Positions 24,201 to 33,626 are shown, numbered from the stretch's first letter. The stretch is 64,000 bases of DNA from Lactobacillus sp. W8174 (GCF_016100975.1 NZ_JACFRN010000001.1:558001-622000); one strand, 5' to 3'. Translations and numbers: made by a program. The notes: a model not told the origin generated them from the letters alone.

Positions 24201-25553
24201 ATGAGTTTTAAGTCTGTAATAGCAAAAAGCGCGGGTAAATCAAGTTACTGGTTTTTACATAATGTTTTAAAGGGCGGTACTAGTTTTCCCGGCAAGTTGG
24301 CAATGGACCTGGATCCTGAAATTTTAAAAACACTGGCTGATGGCTATGAAACCGTTATTGTTACAGGTACAAATGGCAAGACCATGACTACAGCTTTGAT
24401 CGTTGCTGCACTGCGGGAAAAATATGGCGATGTTTTGACCAATCCATCGGGTTCCAACATGCAACAAGGAATTGTGACAGCCTTTTTAGCACACAAAAAG
24501 AAAAAATCTTCAAGACCAATTGCAGTGTTAGAAGTTGACGAAGCAAATGTCAAAATGGTGACAGAACTGCTTCATCCCAGCGTTTTTGTTTTAACCAATA
24601 TTTTTCGCGACCAAATGGATCGCTATGGTGAAATATACACTACCTACGATAAAATTGTTGAAGGCATTAAATTAGCACCTAAAGCTACTATTATTGCCAA
24701 CGGTGATGCCAGTATCTTTTCTTCAGTCGACTTACCCAATCCTAAAATTTTTTATGGCTTTAAACTGCCTAGTGATGAACCGCAAAATGACAGCAAGGCC
24801 CCTGTCAATACGGATGGCATCTTATGCCCTAAGTGTGATCATATCTTACATTATCATGAACGTATTTATGCCAATTTGGGAGACTTTTTCTGTCCTAACT
24901 GCAACCATCACAGACCCGAATTAACCTATTCTGTTAACAAAATTATTGAGCAGTCACCAAATAAACTCAAATTTCAAATGGGCAAAAAAGACTACAGCAT
25001 TAACATTGGCGGAACTTACAATATTTATAATGCTCTAGCTGCCTATTCTGTGGCACGCTATTTTGACCTGAGCGAAGAAGAAATTGCTCAGGCTTTTGCA
25101 AAAAACAAGCGGATTTTTGGCAGACAAGAATTAATTAAATATGAAGGAAAAGAGATTGACCTGATCTTAGTTAAAAATCCGGTTGGTCTAGATGAAGTGC
25201 TGCACATGCTTAACACTGAAAAAGATGATTATTCTTTAGTAGCATTGCTTAATGCCAACCACGCTGACGGCATCGACACTTCCTGGATTTGGGATGGTCA
25301 GTTTGAAGACCTCAACCATAAACAAATTAAAAAAATTCTGGTTGGTGGAGAGCGCTGGCACGACATGGGCTTTCGTCTGGAAGTTGCCGGTTTTGACCCG
25401 GGCAAAATGGTTACCTGCACCGACAATGAGGAAGTAATTGCCAATATTGCTAATTTACCAACGAAAAAGGTTTACATTTTGTCTACCTATACTGCTATGC
25501 TCTCTTTACGCAAGACTATGGCTGAGAAAAAGATGATTAAGGCTGGGATGTAA
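24201..25553 (+). CDS. murT: Lipid II isoglutaminyl synthase subunit MurT (Mur ligase family)
   Basis: A 450-residue Mur-ligase-like protein. The start is the ATG at 24201 because a GGGA site lies just before it and the longer frame adds only a non-family extension. The ATP loop VTGTNGKT is at residues 54-61. A MurT-specific Cys4 zinc ribbon (CPKC, CPNC) inserts near residues 208-232, and the C-terminal DUF1727 domain contains NPVGLDEVL and NANHADGIDTSWIWD. With GatD, MurT amidates the alpha-carboxyl of Glu in lipid II. No gatD gene is next to it, which is unusual. Normal length, no disruption. Confidence 0.93.
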   Translation: MSFKSVIAKSAGKSSYWFLHNVLKGGTSFPGKLAMDLDPEILKTLADGYETVIVTGTNGKTMTTALIVAALREKYGDVLTNPSGSNMQQGIVTAFLAHKKKKSSRPIAVLEVDEANVKMVTELLHPSVFVLTNIFRDQMDRYGEIYTTYDKIVEGIKLAPKATIIANGDASIFSSVDLPNPKIFYGFKLPSDEPQNDSKAPVNTDGILCPKCDHILHYHERIYANLGDFFCPNCNHHRPELTYSVNKIIEQSPNKLKFQMGKKDYSINIGGTYNIYNALAAYSVARYFDLSEEEIAQAFAKNKRIFGRQELIKYEGKEIDLILVKNPVGLDEVLHMLNTEKDDYSLVALLNANHADGIDTSWIWDGQFEDLNHKQIKKILVGGERWHDMGFRLEVAGFDPGKMVTCTDNEEVIANIANLPTKKVYILSTYTAMLSLRKTMAEKKMIKAGM

Positions 25554-25576
25554 AAGTAACAGTAATATAAATTGAA

Positions 25577-25618
25577 AACCCGCAAAGTGTGCAATGAAAC
25601 ATTTTGCGGGTTATTTTT
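25577..25618. terminator. Bidirectional terminator between murT and the ABC transporter remnant
   Basis: AACCCGCAAA/TTTTGCGGGTT hairpin (25577-25612), then TATTTTTAT on the plus strand and a short T run on the minus strand. It separates convergent transcripts. Confidence 0.78.
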
Positions 25619-27217
25619 ATTTTGTATTTTGTGCTAAGTTAAAGATCTTGACGTTGTTTTCTTGCGCTATTTTTTCGTTAAAGTTGTGAGCCACTTTAAT
25701 AACAATTGAAGGCAGTTGGTAAATTAAGCGGTGTACTTCATCAGCATTTTGATGATCCAGGCTAGAGGTAATTTCATCTAGTAAAAAGATCTTCTTATGA
25801 CGCAGCAGTCCTCTGGCAACAGCCAGTCTCTGCGCTTGCCCACCTGAAAGGTTTTTGCCTTGTTCCTTAATTTCAAAATCCAGTGCTTTGCTACCTAGCT
25901 CTTTGTATAAACCTACCTTTTTCAGAGAAGCAACTAATTCTTCGTCTGTGAAATTTTGCAAAAGAGAAAGATTTTCCCGAATCGTTCCTGCAAATAACCA
26001 AATATTCTGTGAAATAAACACAAAATCTGAATATTTCAATTTGTGTCCGCCAAATTTCACATCACCCATTTCAATTGGAATGTATCCTGCTATTGCATTT
26101 AGCAAAGTCGATTTGCCAACACCCGAGGGTCCAGTAATAATCATTTTGTCGTTTTCATTTAGGCTTAAAGACAGGTTTTTAAAAATTTCTCGGTCACCAC
26201 GTTTAACCGACAGGTTTTCAACAACCAGTTTATGGTCAGCGACTGGCTGAGCAATTTTTTGATCTGTTTTTGTTTCAGTCCAATAAATCTTTCTAATTCC
26301 TTCTGTACTTTGAATTTGAGTTTCAAAATTAGTCAGTTGCCGAAAGCCACCAACCACGTGATCCGCAGTAAGAGTCAAGGTAAGAATCGTACTTACTGTG
26401 ACCCCTAAGAAGTTGTTTTTGGCCATCCAAAGCCCTATGAAAATCGGAGTTAAAGTTATTAATATGGCAAATAACCAGGAAATAAACTGCAGAACACATT
26501 GGAAAGCATTCAATTGGTAATATCTTTGTTCCTCATCGTGCAAAGAATGATCAAATTTCTGCATAAATAGTTTTTTAACGCCAAAATTCATAATTTCAAA
26601 ACGCCCTGCAAATAAGTCACGCGTAATCGCCAAAAAATTGGAATTAGAATGACTCCACATGTCTGTCTTAATTTTCATCTTTTCTTTCCCCAAATAACTG
26701 GGAAGAAGCGACATGAACGATAAAATTAAATAAATCAGACTAAAACCGGATTAGTCATTAATACTACAACTGTAGAAGATATGACTGTCATCAAACTTTG
26801 AAAAAGCAATAAAAGCGGCTCAAAATACTTTTCTTCTATCTGTTTGGAAATACTAGTCATGTTGTTCAAAACTTCAGATGAATCCAAATTAGGATTGTTA
26901 AATGAACTGGCAAAATTTGCCCTAAAATAAATGCCTTTTATCTTTTCATTTAAAGTCTGAATTGCTTTTTGCATTAACAGGCTAAATAAGAAAAGAGAAA
27001 CATAAACGGTTAAATATGATAAAACTGCGGCTATGCCAAATACGATCAAACTGTGACCATCTTTGACGTTAAGTCTGGGAATATAACCTAAAATATAACC
27101 ATTTAATACTCCTTCAAAAGAACTGGTAACACCAAAGATAAATAAAGAAATTATCATCCAGGGATTAAGATTTTGCAAAACCCATTTTAGTGTGACATTT
27201 ACCTCTTTCTTGTTCAT
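25617..27217 (-). pseudogene. ABC exporter (fused membrane and ATPase domains), frameshifted
   Basis: Two frames together make one half-size ABC exporter of about 533 residues. The N-terminal piece (27217 to about 26735, 160 aa) holds transmembrane helices. The second frame reads on with LIYLILSFMSLLPSYL and carries the remaining helices and the ATPase domain: Walker A GPSGVGKSTLLNAI, signature LSGGQAQRLAVARGLL, Walker B IFLLDEITSSLD, and H-loop KVAHNF. The join near 26727 lacks one base: NPVLV meets a stop, while the shifted frame continues perfectly. Either a genuine inactivating deletion or a sequencing error explains it. Substrate is unknown; the fold matches lipid, peptide or drug exporters. 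Confidence 0.85.
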
Positions 27218-27399
27218 GCTTTTACCTCATATTAGCTTAAGTTATTTAGTTTGTAATTATAGCAAGATTAAAAACAAATGACTATCACATGTGAGTAAGA
27301 GGTTAATTTTTTCAGGTAAGTGGTTTAAAAAAGGATGTGGTACATATAACATTTGTTAGATCTGATGGATGTTTTGTGGATTTTAAAAGCTAAAGTTAC

Positions 27400-27431
27400 A
27401 AAAAAACGATAAATTCAAATTAAAATTTATC
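27400..27431 (-). terminator. Terminator of the BspA-like/SLAP gene
   Basis: Minus-strand GATAAATT/AATTTATC hairpin followed by G and seven T, about 75 bases past the stop at 27504. The rest of 27218-27503 shows no gene. Confidence 0.75.
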
Positions 27432-27503
27432 ATTTTATTAGTATAAGAAAATTAAATTTTTTAAATAACTATATTGAAGTTAGACTCAAGAAGTGTGGTT
27501 TTA

Positions 27504-29267
27504 TTAAAAGTTTGCTTTCTTAACAAATCTATTTTTATCTACAATGTAATATTTTTTATTTTTAATTTTGACGGGATCACCATATGTTTTTACAGTTGAA
27601 CCTTTTTTCAAAACTTTCTTATTCTTGCGATCACCATACTGATTATAAAGGTAGGCATTATGTTTTAATTTACGGACAACAGGATCAACATTACCGGCAG
27701 CAATGTAATATTTTATGTTGCTATTGGCCTTATCATTTAGAACGTAAAAATTCCGTCCGCTGATAGTCGTTTTACCACAGGTCATTAGTTGCGAACCAAT
27801 TTTTAAAACAATTTGGTTTGCACGATTACCAGTATTGTCATAAAGATAAGCATTGTGCATCAACACTACAGTCTTTTCACTGCTTGAATCCTTATTATTG
27901 TTTTCGTCTTTGTCCTTATTTTCATCATTATTCTCCACTGGATTTGTCGGCTCAACCGGAACGGGATTAGGAGCAGGATTATTATTGTCGGTATCATCTG
28001 GTGGTGTTACTAGTTTCTTCCAAGTATAAGCACCCGGCTTGAGAGATCCATCTTGACTTTTTTGAATTAATTCAGCAGTAGTTAGTTGAGGCTCGTTATT
28101 ATTATTGGGTAATCGCCATTTGTTGATAAAATTTTCTTTATTTGGTGTTTTTTCAGGATTTGGTTGCCCCAAAGCCACATCGGTACTTAATTTTGTTTTT
28201 GAGCCTAAAACTAAAGTAGTTATACCTGGTGCGTATTGGTATACTACCTTGCCGTTCACAATAGCCCCCACTGGTAGAGTCAAATCATTTGCCAGCATAT
28301 TTTTCATATTGGGACTTTGGGTAGTATCAAACGAACTCAAATCCAAGTAGTTGAGGCTAATCAAGTAACTAAGCATATCTGCCATGTCAGTCACTTTTTC
28401 AGTATTGAAATGACTTAAATCAAGTTCAGTTAAATTATAATCACCATGAAACATATTTTTCATTGAAGTTACAGAACTGGTATTAAGATTTTTGACTCCA
28501 TCAATTTTAGTAAGATTTGCACAGCCATTAAACATAAAAGTCATATCTTTGACATTTTTTGCATTGGAAGCAAAATTACCACCAATATTTAATGATCCGT
28601 CATCACCATCTATGAACATATCCGTAAACATGTAACTCATATCAGTAACTGCAGAAGTGTCCCAGCTTGATAAATCAAGAGACTTAATTTTACTGGCATA
28701 AAACATCCCTTTCATGCTAGTTACTTCTGAAGTATCAATGTTACTTAGACCACTGATCTCTGTGAGATTTATTAAACGCTCATCCTTTACAAATCGAAAC
28801 CAATAGCCAAAGTCGCCTACTAGTTTTAAATGCTGGTCAAATTGGATCTTCTTTACGTTTTTTAAAATATCTGGGTCTGCAAATGCACCCGCGCCATTGT
28901 CTGTACCCTTAATTGTACCGGCACCCACTTTTAATGTGTTATTTGAAGGATCATAACTCCATTCAGGACCGTCAGCACCCCATTTGCCAGACTTGACAAC
29001 AGTTGATTCATCTTGAGTTTGTACAGAATTTTTTTGTTTTTGAGAATCATCATCTACTCTTTTATCCAGTTCTTGATAACCAATTTTAATAGATCCAAAT
29101 GTGTTTTTATTGCCCGCTGACGGCATTTTATTTGCAAGAGTTTGGTTTGACTTTTCCGCTGAATCATTAGCTTTGACAACATTGTTGTTAGCATAAAGAA
29201 AAATACTTAAGCCTGCAAAAGCCATACTGCAACTGATAAAAATTTTCTTATATTTGCTTGTAATCAT
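27504..29267 (-). CDS. BspA-like leucine-rich surface protein with C-terminal SLAP domain
   Basis: A 587-residue secreted protein. A signal peptide (residues 1-33, ending NNVVKA) leads to a linker. Residues about 95-350 form BspA/DUF285-type repeats of about 24 residues (pattern NxDTSxVTxMxxMFxxxxxLxxLDLSxWDTS). A Pro/Asn/Asp/Glu/Lys spacer covers about 420-465. Two SLAP repeats follow, each with HNAYLYDxxGxR(A/K)N, and end at KKANF. SLAP domains hold proteins non-covalently to the cell wall in the S-layer of acidophilus-group lactobacilli. BspA-type repeats are linked to adhesion. Ligand unknown. Monocistronic, with its own promoter and terminator. Confidence 0.9.
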   Translation of the reverse strand: MITSKYKKIFISCSMAFAGLSIFLYANNNVVKANDSAEKSNQTLANKMPSAGNKNTFGSIKIGYQELDKRVDDDSQKQKNSVQTQDESTVVKSGKWGADGPEWSYDPSNNTLKVGAGTIKGTDNGAGAFADPDILKNVKKIQFDQHLKLVGDFGYWFRFVKDERLINLTEISGLSNIDTSEVTSMKGMFYASKIKSLDLSSWDTSAVTDMSYMFTDMFIDGDDGSLNIGGNFASNAKNVKDMTFMFNGCANLTKIDGVKNLNTSSVTSMKNMFHGDYNLTELDLSHFNTEKVTDMADMLSYLISLNYLDLSSFDTTQSPNMKNMLANDLTLPVGAIVNGKVVYQYAPGITTLVLGSKTKLSTDVALGQPNPEKTPNKENFINKWRLPNNNNEPQLTTAELIQKSQDGSLKPGAYTWKKLVTPPDDTDNNNPAPNPVPVEPTNPVENNDENKDKDENNNKDSSSEKTVVLMHNAYLYDNTGNRANQIVLKIGSQLMTCGKTTISGRNFYVLNDKANSNIKYYIAAGNVDPVVRKLKHNAYLYNQYGDRKNKKVLKKGSTVKTYGDPVKIKNKKYYIVDKNRFVKKANF

Positions 29268-29306
29268 ATTTATATTCCTTTAATTTAATAATTTAAAAAC
29301 TATTAT

Positions 29307-29334
29307 TTTATATTCAATTTTAAATATATCACAA
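29307..29334 (-). promoter_or_regulatory. Promoter of the BspA-like/SLAP gene
   Basis: Minus strand TTGTGA (29334-29329), a 16-base spacer and TATAAA (29312-29307), about 40 bases before the start. An AAAGGAAT ribosome site follows. Confidence 0.6.
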
Positions 29335-29778
29335 GAAGTATAAAAAGCACTGAATCTGCTTAATTATGCATTTAACCAAACAGCATATAGATATTCACAA
29401 TATTATATACCCCTAAAAACTATAAAAATTATAGCAACTATAAACTTAAATATTAACTGTAGTTATAAAAGTAGTACTTTTTATTTAATATTTATAATTT
29501 GCTAATTCATCAGTTAAGTTTTTTAGAAACATATCATTTCTATATTGATTAAAATACTACAGCAACTGGAATTTAAGAATTAAAACTTCTCCAATTTGGC
29601 CGTAAATAAGATTAGTGAATATCATTTACGGTATTAACAATGTACGATAAAATTAAAGTATACTTGATTAGAAATTAATTATAAATCTAAAAATCGTCAA
29701 TAATTTTTGCTATCAGGTATTTCTGTCCACCACGCCAATGACAACAAACCTACGGCAATATCGCTTCAGGAGGAAGTA
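29335..29778. other. AT-rich divergent intergenic region
   Basis: About 440 bases, extremely AT-rich, between the SLAP gene and the first lipoprotein. An open frame starting at 29707 merely extends the lipoprotein gene upstream and lacks a ribosome site. No RNA gene or clear terminator is recognised. Confidence 0.5.
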
Positions 29779-30195
29779 ATGGCTAAATTTAAGAAAACCC
29801 TTTCAATTGGCACCACTATTTTAGCGGCACTGACAATTGCAGGTTGTTCTAGCAATAAAACTAGTAAGGGAAGTGCTAACAAACCTGTTAAAACCACTCA
29901 CCAGCAAAAGAAACCGAAGCCAAAAGTTGCAGACTATCCCAATATTAAAGACGCGGAAGCTGACCTCAGTAAAGGTAAAAATTTAAAAGGCAAGACGGTA
30001 CAATTCAAAATTAAAAAATTTGAACCTCAAAGTTCCTTCGGTTACAACATGGAAACCGGCAAACATCTTAATTTTGTTAGTCCAGAAAATCCCAACGCTA
30101 AAAAGGGAGATACTGTTTTTCTAAAAATCAAAAAAGTAAAATCGGTACTTGGGTCCTTTGTCATCACCTATTCTGATCTATCTAAAGTAAATTAA
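29779..30195 (+). CDS. Small lipoprotein of unknown function
   Basis: A 138-residue protein starting at ATG 29779 with an AGGAGG site 4-10 bases upstream. The signal peptide ends in the lipobox TIAGC at residues about 18-22, so it should be lipidated on the outer membrane face. A Ser/Lys/Pro-rich tether follows, then a compact basic domain of about 90 residues (KDAEADLSKG, VQFKIKKFEPQSSFGYN, GDTVFLKIKKVKS) that resembles a small OB-like/beta domain seen in Lactobacillus lipoproteins. I cannot name it further. It is followed by a hairpin and then another lipoprotein gene. Confidence 0.85.
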   Translation: MAKFKKTLSIGTTILAALTIAGCSSNKTSKGSANKPVKTTHQQKKPKPKVADYPNIKDAEADLSKGKNLKGKTVQFKIKKFEPQSSFGYNMETGKHLNFVSPENPNAKKGDTVFLKIKKVKSVLGSFVITYSDLSKVN

Positions 30196-30197
30196 TG

Positions 30198-30228
30198 ATT
30201 ACAATCTCGAAAGCTTTGTAATATTTTT
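30198..30228 (+). terminator. Possible terminator between the two lipoprotein genes
   Basis: ATTACAA/TTGTAAT stem (30198-30204 with 30216-30222) followed by ATTTTT. The stem is AT-rich and weak, so partial read-through to the second gene is likely. Confidence 0.5.
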
Positions 30229-30256
30229 AAAGACCTGAAAAATATAGGAGGAAGTA

Positions 30257-30886
30257 ATGAAAAAACGTAAGAACATTTTGTCAGTAGCTACTATTTGCTT
30301 AACAGCCTTATTCTTAGTTGGTTGCTCTAACAATAGCAATGGTAATAAGTCTGACAGCAATAACCCAAAAAGCAGCCAAAAAGCGAAGAAAACAAACACT
30401 CAAAAAACTTCTTTTAGGAAATCTTTTGACAAAATCCAAGTCGGTGACGTCATGCAGCAAGGTAATGGTGGAAGCACTCTTAAAGATGTGAAAAACATTT
30501 TGGGTCAGCCAAATTCGATTTCATCAACTGAGGTTAAAGGCTTTAAGGTAAAATCATATTCTTGGAGTAAATATGGGTCTACAATAATGGTTCAATTTAG
30601 TCATAAAAAGGCTATCACCAAAACAGTCTCGGGCTTTAAATGGAGCCGCAACAGCACTAAGCTAACGCTTAAAGCATTTAATTCAATAAAAACAGGCAGT
30701 TCTTACAGTACACTTGTCAAAACTTATGGTGAACCCGATGGATTGAACGAAAATGTCGTTTTAGGAAAGAAAAATGTAACCGCGGTTTACTTCACTGGAA
30801 TTAAAGCAAAAAGTGCAGGAGCAAATGCCAGTTTCACATTTGCCGATGATAAACTAGTGTCTAAAACTGAAACTAATTTAAAATAA
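30257..30886 (+). CDS. Lipoprotein with tandem SmpA/BLIP-like domains
   Basis: A 209-residue lipoprotein with signal peptide and lipobox FLVGC (residues about 19-23), a Ser/Asn/Lys-rich tether to about residue 55, then two similar halves. Each half opens with a helix-turn of the type (I)xxG-x(4-10)-TL(x)VKxxxGxP (GSTLKDVKNILGQPNS and GSSYSTLVKTYGEPDG) followed by antiparallel strands. That is the pattern of SmpA/OmlA/BLIP-fold domains. Such lipoproteins occur in lactobacilli, with unclear roles. An AGGAGG site precedes the ATG. It is cotranscribed with, or next to, the smaller lipoprotein upstream. Confidence 0.82.
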   Translation: MKKRKNILSVATICLTALFLVGCSNNSNGNKSDSNNPKSSQKAKKTNTQKTSFRKSFDKIQVGDVMQQGNGGSTLKDVKNILGQPNSISSTEVKGFKVKSYSWSKYGSTIMVQFSHKKAITKTVSGFKWSRNSTKLTLKAFNSIKTGSSYSTLVKTYGEPDGLNENVVLGKKNVTAVYFTGIKAKSAGANASFTFADDKLVSKTETNLK

Positions 30887-31187
30887 AGCAGTTTTTATTA
30901 AAAGAAAAATAAAACTACAATAGTTGTCTAGCTTTTGGTGCTTAGTACATATGGTTTGTATGAACTGTAGCAAGAAGTTAAGAAATAAGGGTAAATGGAA
31001 TGTCAAATGTCCATTACAATAGCGACTCTTGACCTACAGCAAATTTATACAAATATTAAATTTGAATAAAAATGCTTCAAGATATATAACTTTTTTATTT
31101 ATAGCTATTATGTGAAAAAATACAAGATGTTGTGTAATCTTCTCTATTTTTGGTGATTTTTGCAGAAAAACTACCAAATATTGTATA
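30887..31187. other. Intergenic stretch with no gene seen
   Basis: About 300 AT-rich bases between the second lipoprotein and the small-RNA promoter. It contains a loose GTTTTTATT/AATAAAAC inverted repeat but no T run in the right place, and no credible ORF. Confidence 0.5.
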
Positions 31188-31310
31188 TTTACTATAAAAA
31201 TAAATTTGCTATAATACGAATATGGATCAAGTTCGAAGGGCCCGAGGAGTAGGTGTCGAACTAACAAAGCCTCATATTCTGTATTATTACAGATATGGGG
31301 CTTTTTGTTT
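31188..31310 (+). ncRNA. Unassigned terminated small RNA (promoter through terminator)
   Basis: TTTACT (31188) and a perfect TATAAT (31210-31215) with a 16-base spacer form a promoter. Transcription from about 31222 would give an RNA of about 90 nt. Its first hairpin pairs GTTCGA (31231-31236) with TCGAAC (31256-31261) around a G-rich loop containing GGGCCC and GAGGAG. The second is a 17-bp terminator stem (31266-31304, one bulge) followed by TTTTT. There is no ORF inside. I do not recognise an Rfam family. Confidence 0.6.
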
Positions 31311-31337
31311 TACTAAAATATTTTTTAAGGAATACAA

Positions 31338-31397
31338 ATGTCAGTAAATGATTTTGGCTCTATAATTTATCCTGTTGATGGCTTATCTATGTGGTAA
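31338..31397 (+). other. Possible 19-codon ORF after the small RNA
   Basis: ATG at 31338 with an AAGGAA site 6 bases upstream; product MSVNDFGSIIYPVDGLSMW. The opening MSVNDxxSxx resembles the start of small holin-like toxins of Firmicutes, but no hydrophobic helix follows, so at best it is a decayed copy. Very uncertain. Confidence 0.2.
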
Positions 31398-31504
31398 GCT
31401 GTTAATGGGTTTTTTATTGCATAAAAAAAGAGGACATTTTACCTCTTGCTTCGTGTAATAAAATATTAACTTCACCCAATATTTTTTTATAGAAGGTTTG
31501 AATT

Positions 31505-32712
31505 ATGTCCTCTCTTAATAATTATATTAAATTTGCTCTTGATATTAAAGATCAAAACATTGTTTTTGAAGATTATTTCTTCCGTTTGGTTAACGGCTAT
31601 AAGTGGAAGGTTTACCAAGCTGTCTTATTGAAGCCCAGTCGTCCCTTTTGTGACTCACAGGAGCTGCGACACAATGGCCGCTTGAAAACCGAAATCCGCT
31701 ATCCTGCTGCCAATGCCAGTCAGCCAGTCATTATTAGACTTTTTAAGCAGAGAGGCTGGTGTTGCACCTGCAATAAACGCTCAATGACCAGCATTGCCCG
31801 GGAAAACAATGTCTCTGTCAATACCGTGCAAAGAGTGCTGGTCTCTTGCTCGCATCAGTTTAGTAGCAGCTATGATTATTTGCCGGAGCATCTGGCCTTC
31901 GACGAGTTTAAAGGCGTTGACCGCACCTTGCATTTTATTTGTCTTGATGCCGACAAACTCGAGGTGGTGTAGATTCTCCGTACACGCTATAAAAAAGCAA
32001 TCATTGCCTACTTCAAAAAGTTTACGCCAGTGGCTTTGCAAGGCGTCAAAACAGTTTCTCTGGACCTGAATTTTTACTATCAGGACATTGTGCGAGCATG
32101 TTTCCCCAACGCTGAGCTTATGATTGATCGCTTTCACATGGTACAAATGCTTACACGCTCCCTCAACTCTCTGCGCGTGCAGGTCATGAAAAAATTCAAA
32201 AAGACCAGCAGAGAGTGCAAACTTCTTAAAGCACCGTGGAAGCTGTATCTTAAGAAGTACCAGGAGCTTGACAAAATTCATCCGCATTACAATTGGCACT
32301 ATAAAGACAGCCTGACGCAAGAGCAGGTAGTTAGCGAAGGCATCGCCTGCAGCACGGAGCTCACTAATGCCTACAACCTGCTGCAGTCATTTTATGATGC
32401 TTTAGCCGCCAAAGATCCGCAGGCAATTAAAGAAGTCATTCATATGTTGGCTGGCAAATGCATCAAACACTGTTAACTTTTAAGCATAATCTAAAAGCAG
32501 TGATCAACGGGATAACATCAAATTATTTTAACGGCTGCTTAGAAGGCTTCAATCGCAAGATTAAACAAATTGAGCGCACAGCTTTTGGCTACGCCAATTT
32601 CTACAATCTGCTAACCAGGAATAAATTGGCAAAACTACTTTTATTAATTACTTTACCAGATGTCAACAATTGTTCTGAAAATTCATTAAATATTATATCT
32701 ATTAATGTATAA
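31505..32712 (+). pseudogene. ISL3-family transposase, disrupted remnant
   Basis: Translation gives an ISL3-type transposase in pieces. The N-terminus (31505-31972) has zinc-finger cysteines (GWCCTCNKR), a helix-turn-helix (SVNTVQRVL) and the DDE start HLAFDEFKGV. It stops at an in-frame TAG (31970-31972). The same frame resumes with TRYKKAIIAYF and the second DDE segment LDLNFYYQDIVRACFPNAELMIDRFHMVQ until 32476. A frameshift near 32458 moves to the third piece with NYFNGCLEGFNRKIKQIERTA. At least one nonsense and one frameshift mutation make it inactive. I could not find matching terminal inverted repeats, so element ends are undefined. Confidence 0.88.
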
Positions 32713-32732
32713 TTCTTTTTGAGGTGAGAAAA

Positions 32733-33626
32733 ATGAGTAAAAAACTAAATGCAAAGGAAAATACTGAAAAAGATGCTAAACAAGATAAAGAAGAAAATAC
32801 AGATACAGATGTTGAACAGGAAGCCTGGGAATTTGTTGATCTTGTATTTACAGGTAAAAAATGTACACCGGAACAGAACATTAATTTAGATAACCTTGCT
32901 AAAAAACTTAAAAATAATAAAATCGCTTTCCAGTACATTGATCTAGATATTAAAAATCTTATTTATAGCGTTGCTATTGGTAATGATAAAAAATTAATTA
33001 AGATATTTAATAAATGCTATGATGCACTTGAAACACTTGAAACACTTAACAAACTATATCCAAAACACAAACAAGATCTAGAGAATGATATTGAAGAGAA
33101 CTTACCTCCTTACTTAAAAAAATTAAAAGGTTATACAGATCATGAAATTAAAAACCTTTATAAAAACGTAGTTACTTCATATAAATGGTATTATGGTATT
33201 ATAACTAACAAAGGGGATTGGGCTAATGTTAAGGAAAGACTCGATGACATGGATCGAAAAATCGAAGATAACAGAATAAAGTCAGAAAACAATATTAAAA
33301 AAGACATTTACCCAGATTTTATTACAATTCTAGGCATCTTCACTGCTATTACTTTTGCTATTTTTGGTGGAATGAACTTGCTTAGCAGCCTATTCCGAAA
33401 TATTGGTAGTACATCAGCTTCATTAGGTCAAACTCTAATTCTTGCCGCAATATTTGGTTTAATTATGTGGGGTATTACTATATTATTATTTTATTGGATA
33501 AGTACGATTAAAGAAGATCAATATAAAAAATTTTATAAAAATACGGGTTTTTGGTTAAACATACTGTTTATAGTATCAATTATATTACTACTAAAAATAG
33601 GTCTATGTTTTTTCTTTAAAAAATAA
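32733..33626 (+). CDS. Hypothetical membrane-anchored protein (297 aa), orphan accessory gene
   Basis: The start is the ATG at 32733, seven bases after GAGGT; an upstream GTG only overlaps that site. Residues 1-30 are highly charged. A soluble helical domain follows to about residue 185. Three hydrophobic segments then fill the C-terminus (about 193-215, 231-252 and 270-292). The protein is Lys/Asn/Ile-rich with AT-rich codons, unlike the housekeeping genes, which suggests horizontal acquisition. It lies 20 bases after the IS remnant and near a phage regulator and tRNAs. I do not recognise a family. A soluble sensor plus C-terminal membrane helices is a layout used by some abortive-infection effectors, but that is speculation. 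Confidence 0.8.
   Translation: MSKKLNAKENTEKDAKQDKEENTDTDVEQEAWEFVDLVFTGKKCTPEQNINLDNLAKKLKNNKIAFQYIDLDIKNLIYSVAIGNDKKLIKIFNKCYDALETLETLNKLYPKHKQDLENDIEENLPPYLKKLKGYTDHEIKNLYKNVVTSYKWYYGIITNKGDWANVKERLDDMDRKIEDNRIKSENNIKKDIYPDFITILGIFTAITFAIFGGMNLLSSLFRNIGSTSASLGQTLILAAIFGLIMWGITILLFYWISTIKEDQYKKFYKNTGFWLNILFIVSIILLLKIGLCFFFKK

Noticed and set aside
26735-27217. Two separate ABC transporter genes
   Set aside because: Neither part is complete. The second frame continues the first at the exact residue after a one-base shift, so a single broken gene is the better reading.
31400-31504. Left inverted repeat of the ISL3 element
   Set aside because: I looked for a partner to CCAGATGTCAACAATTGTTCTG near 32659 and found none in 31311-31504, so element ends were not called.
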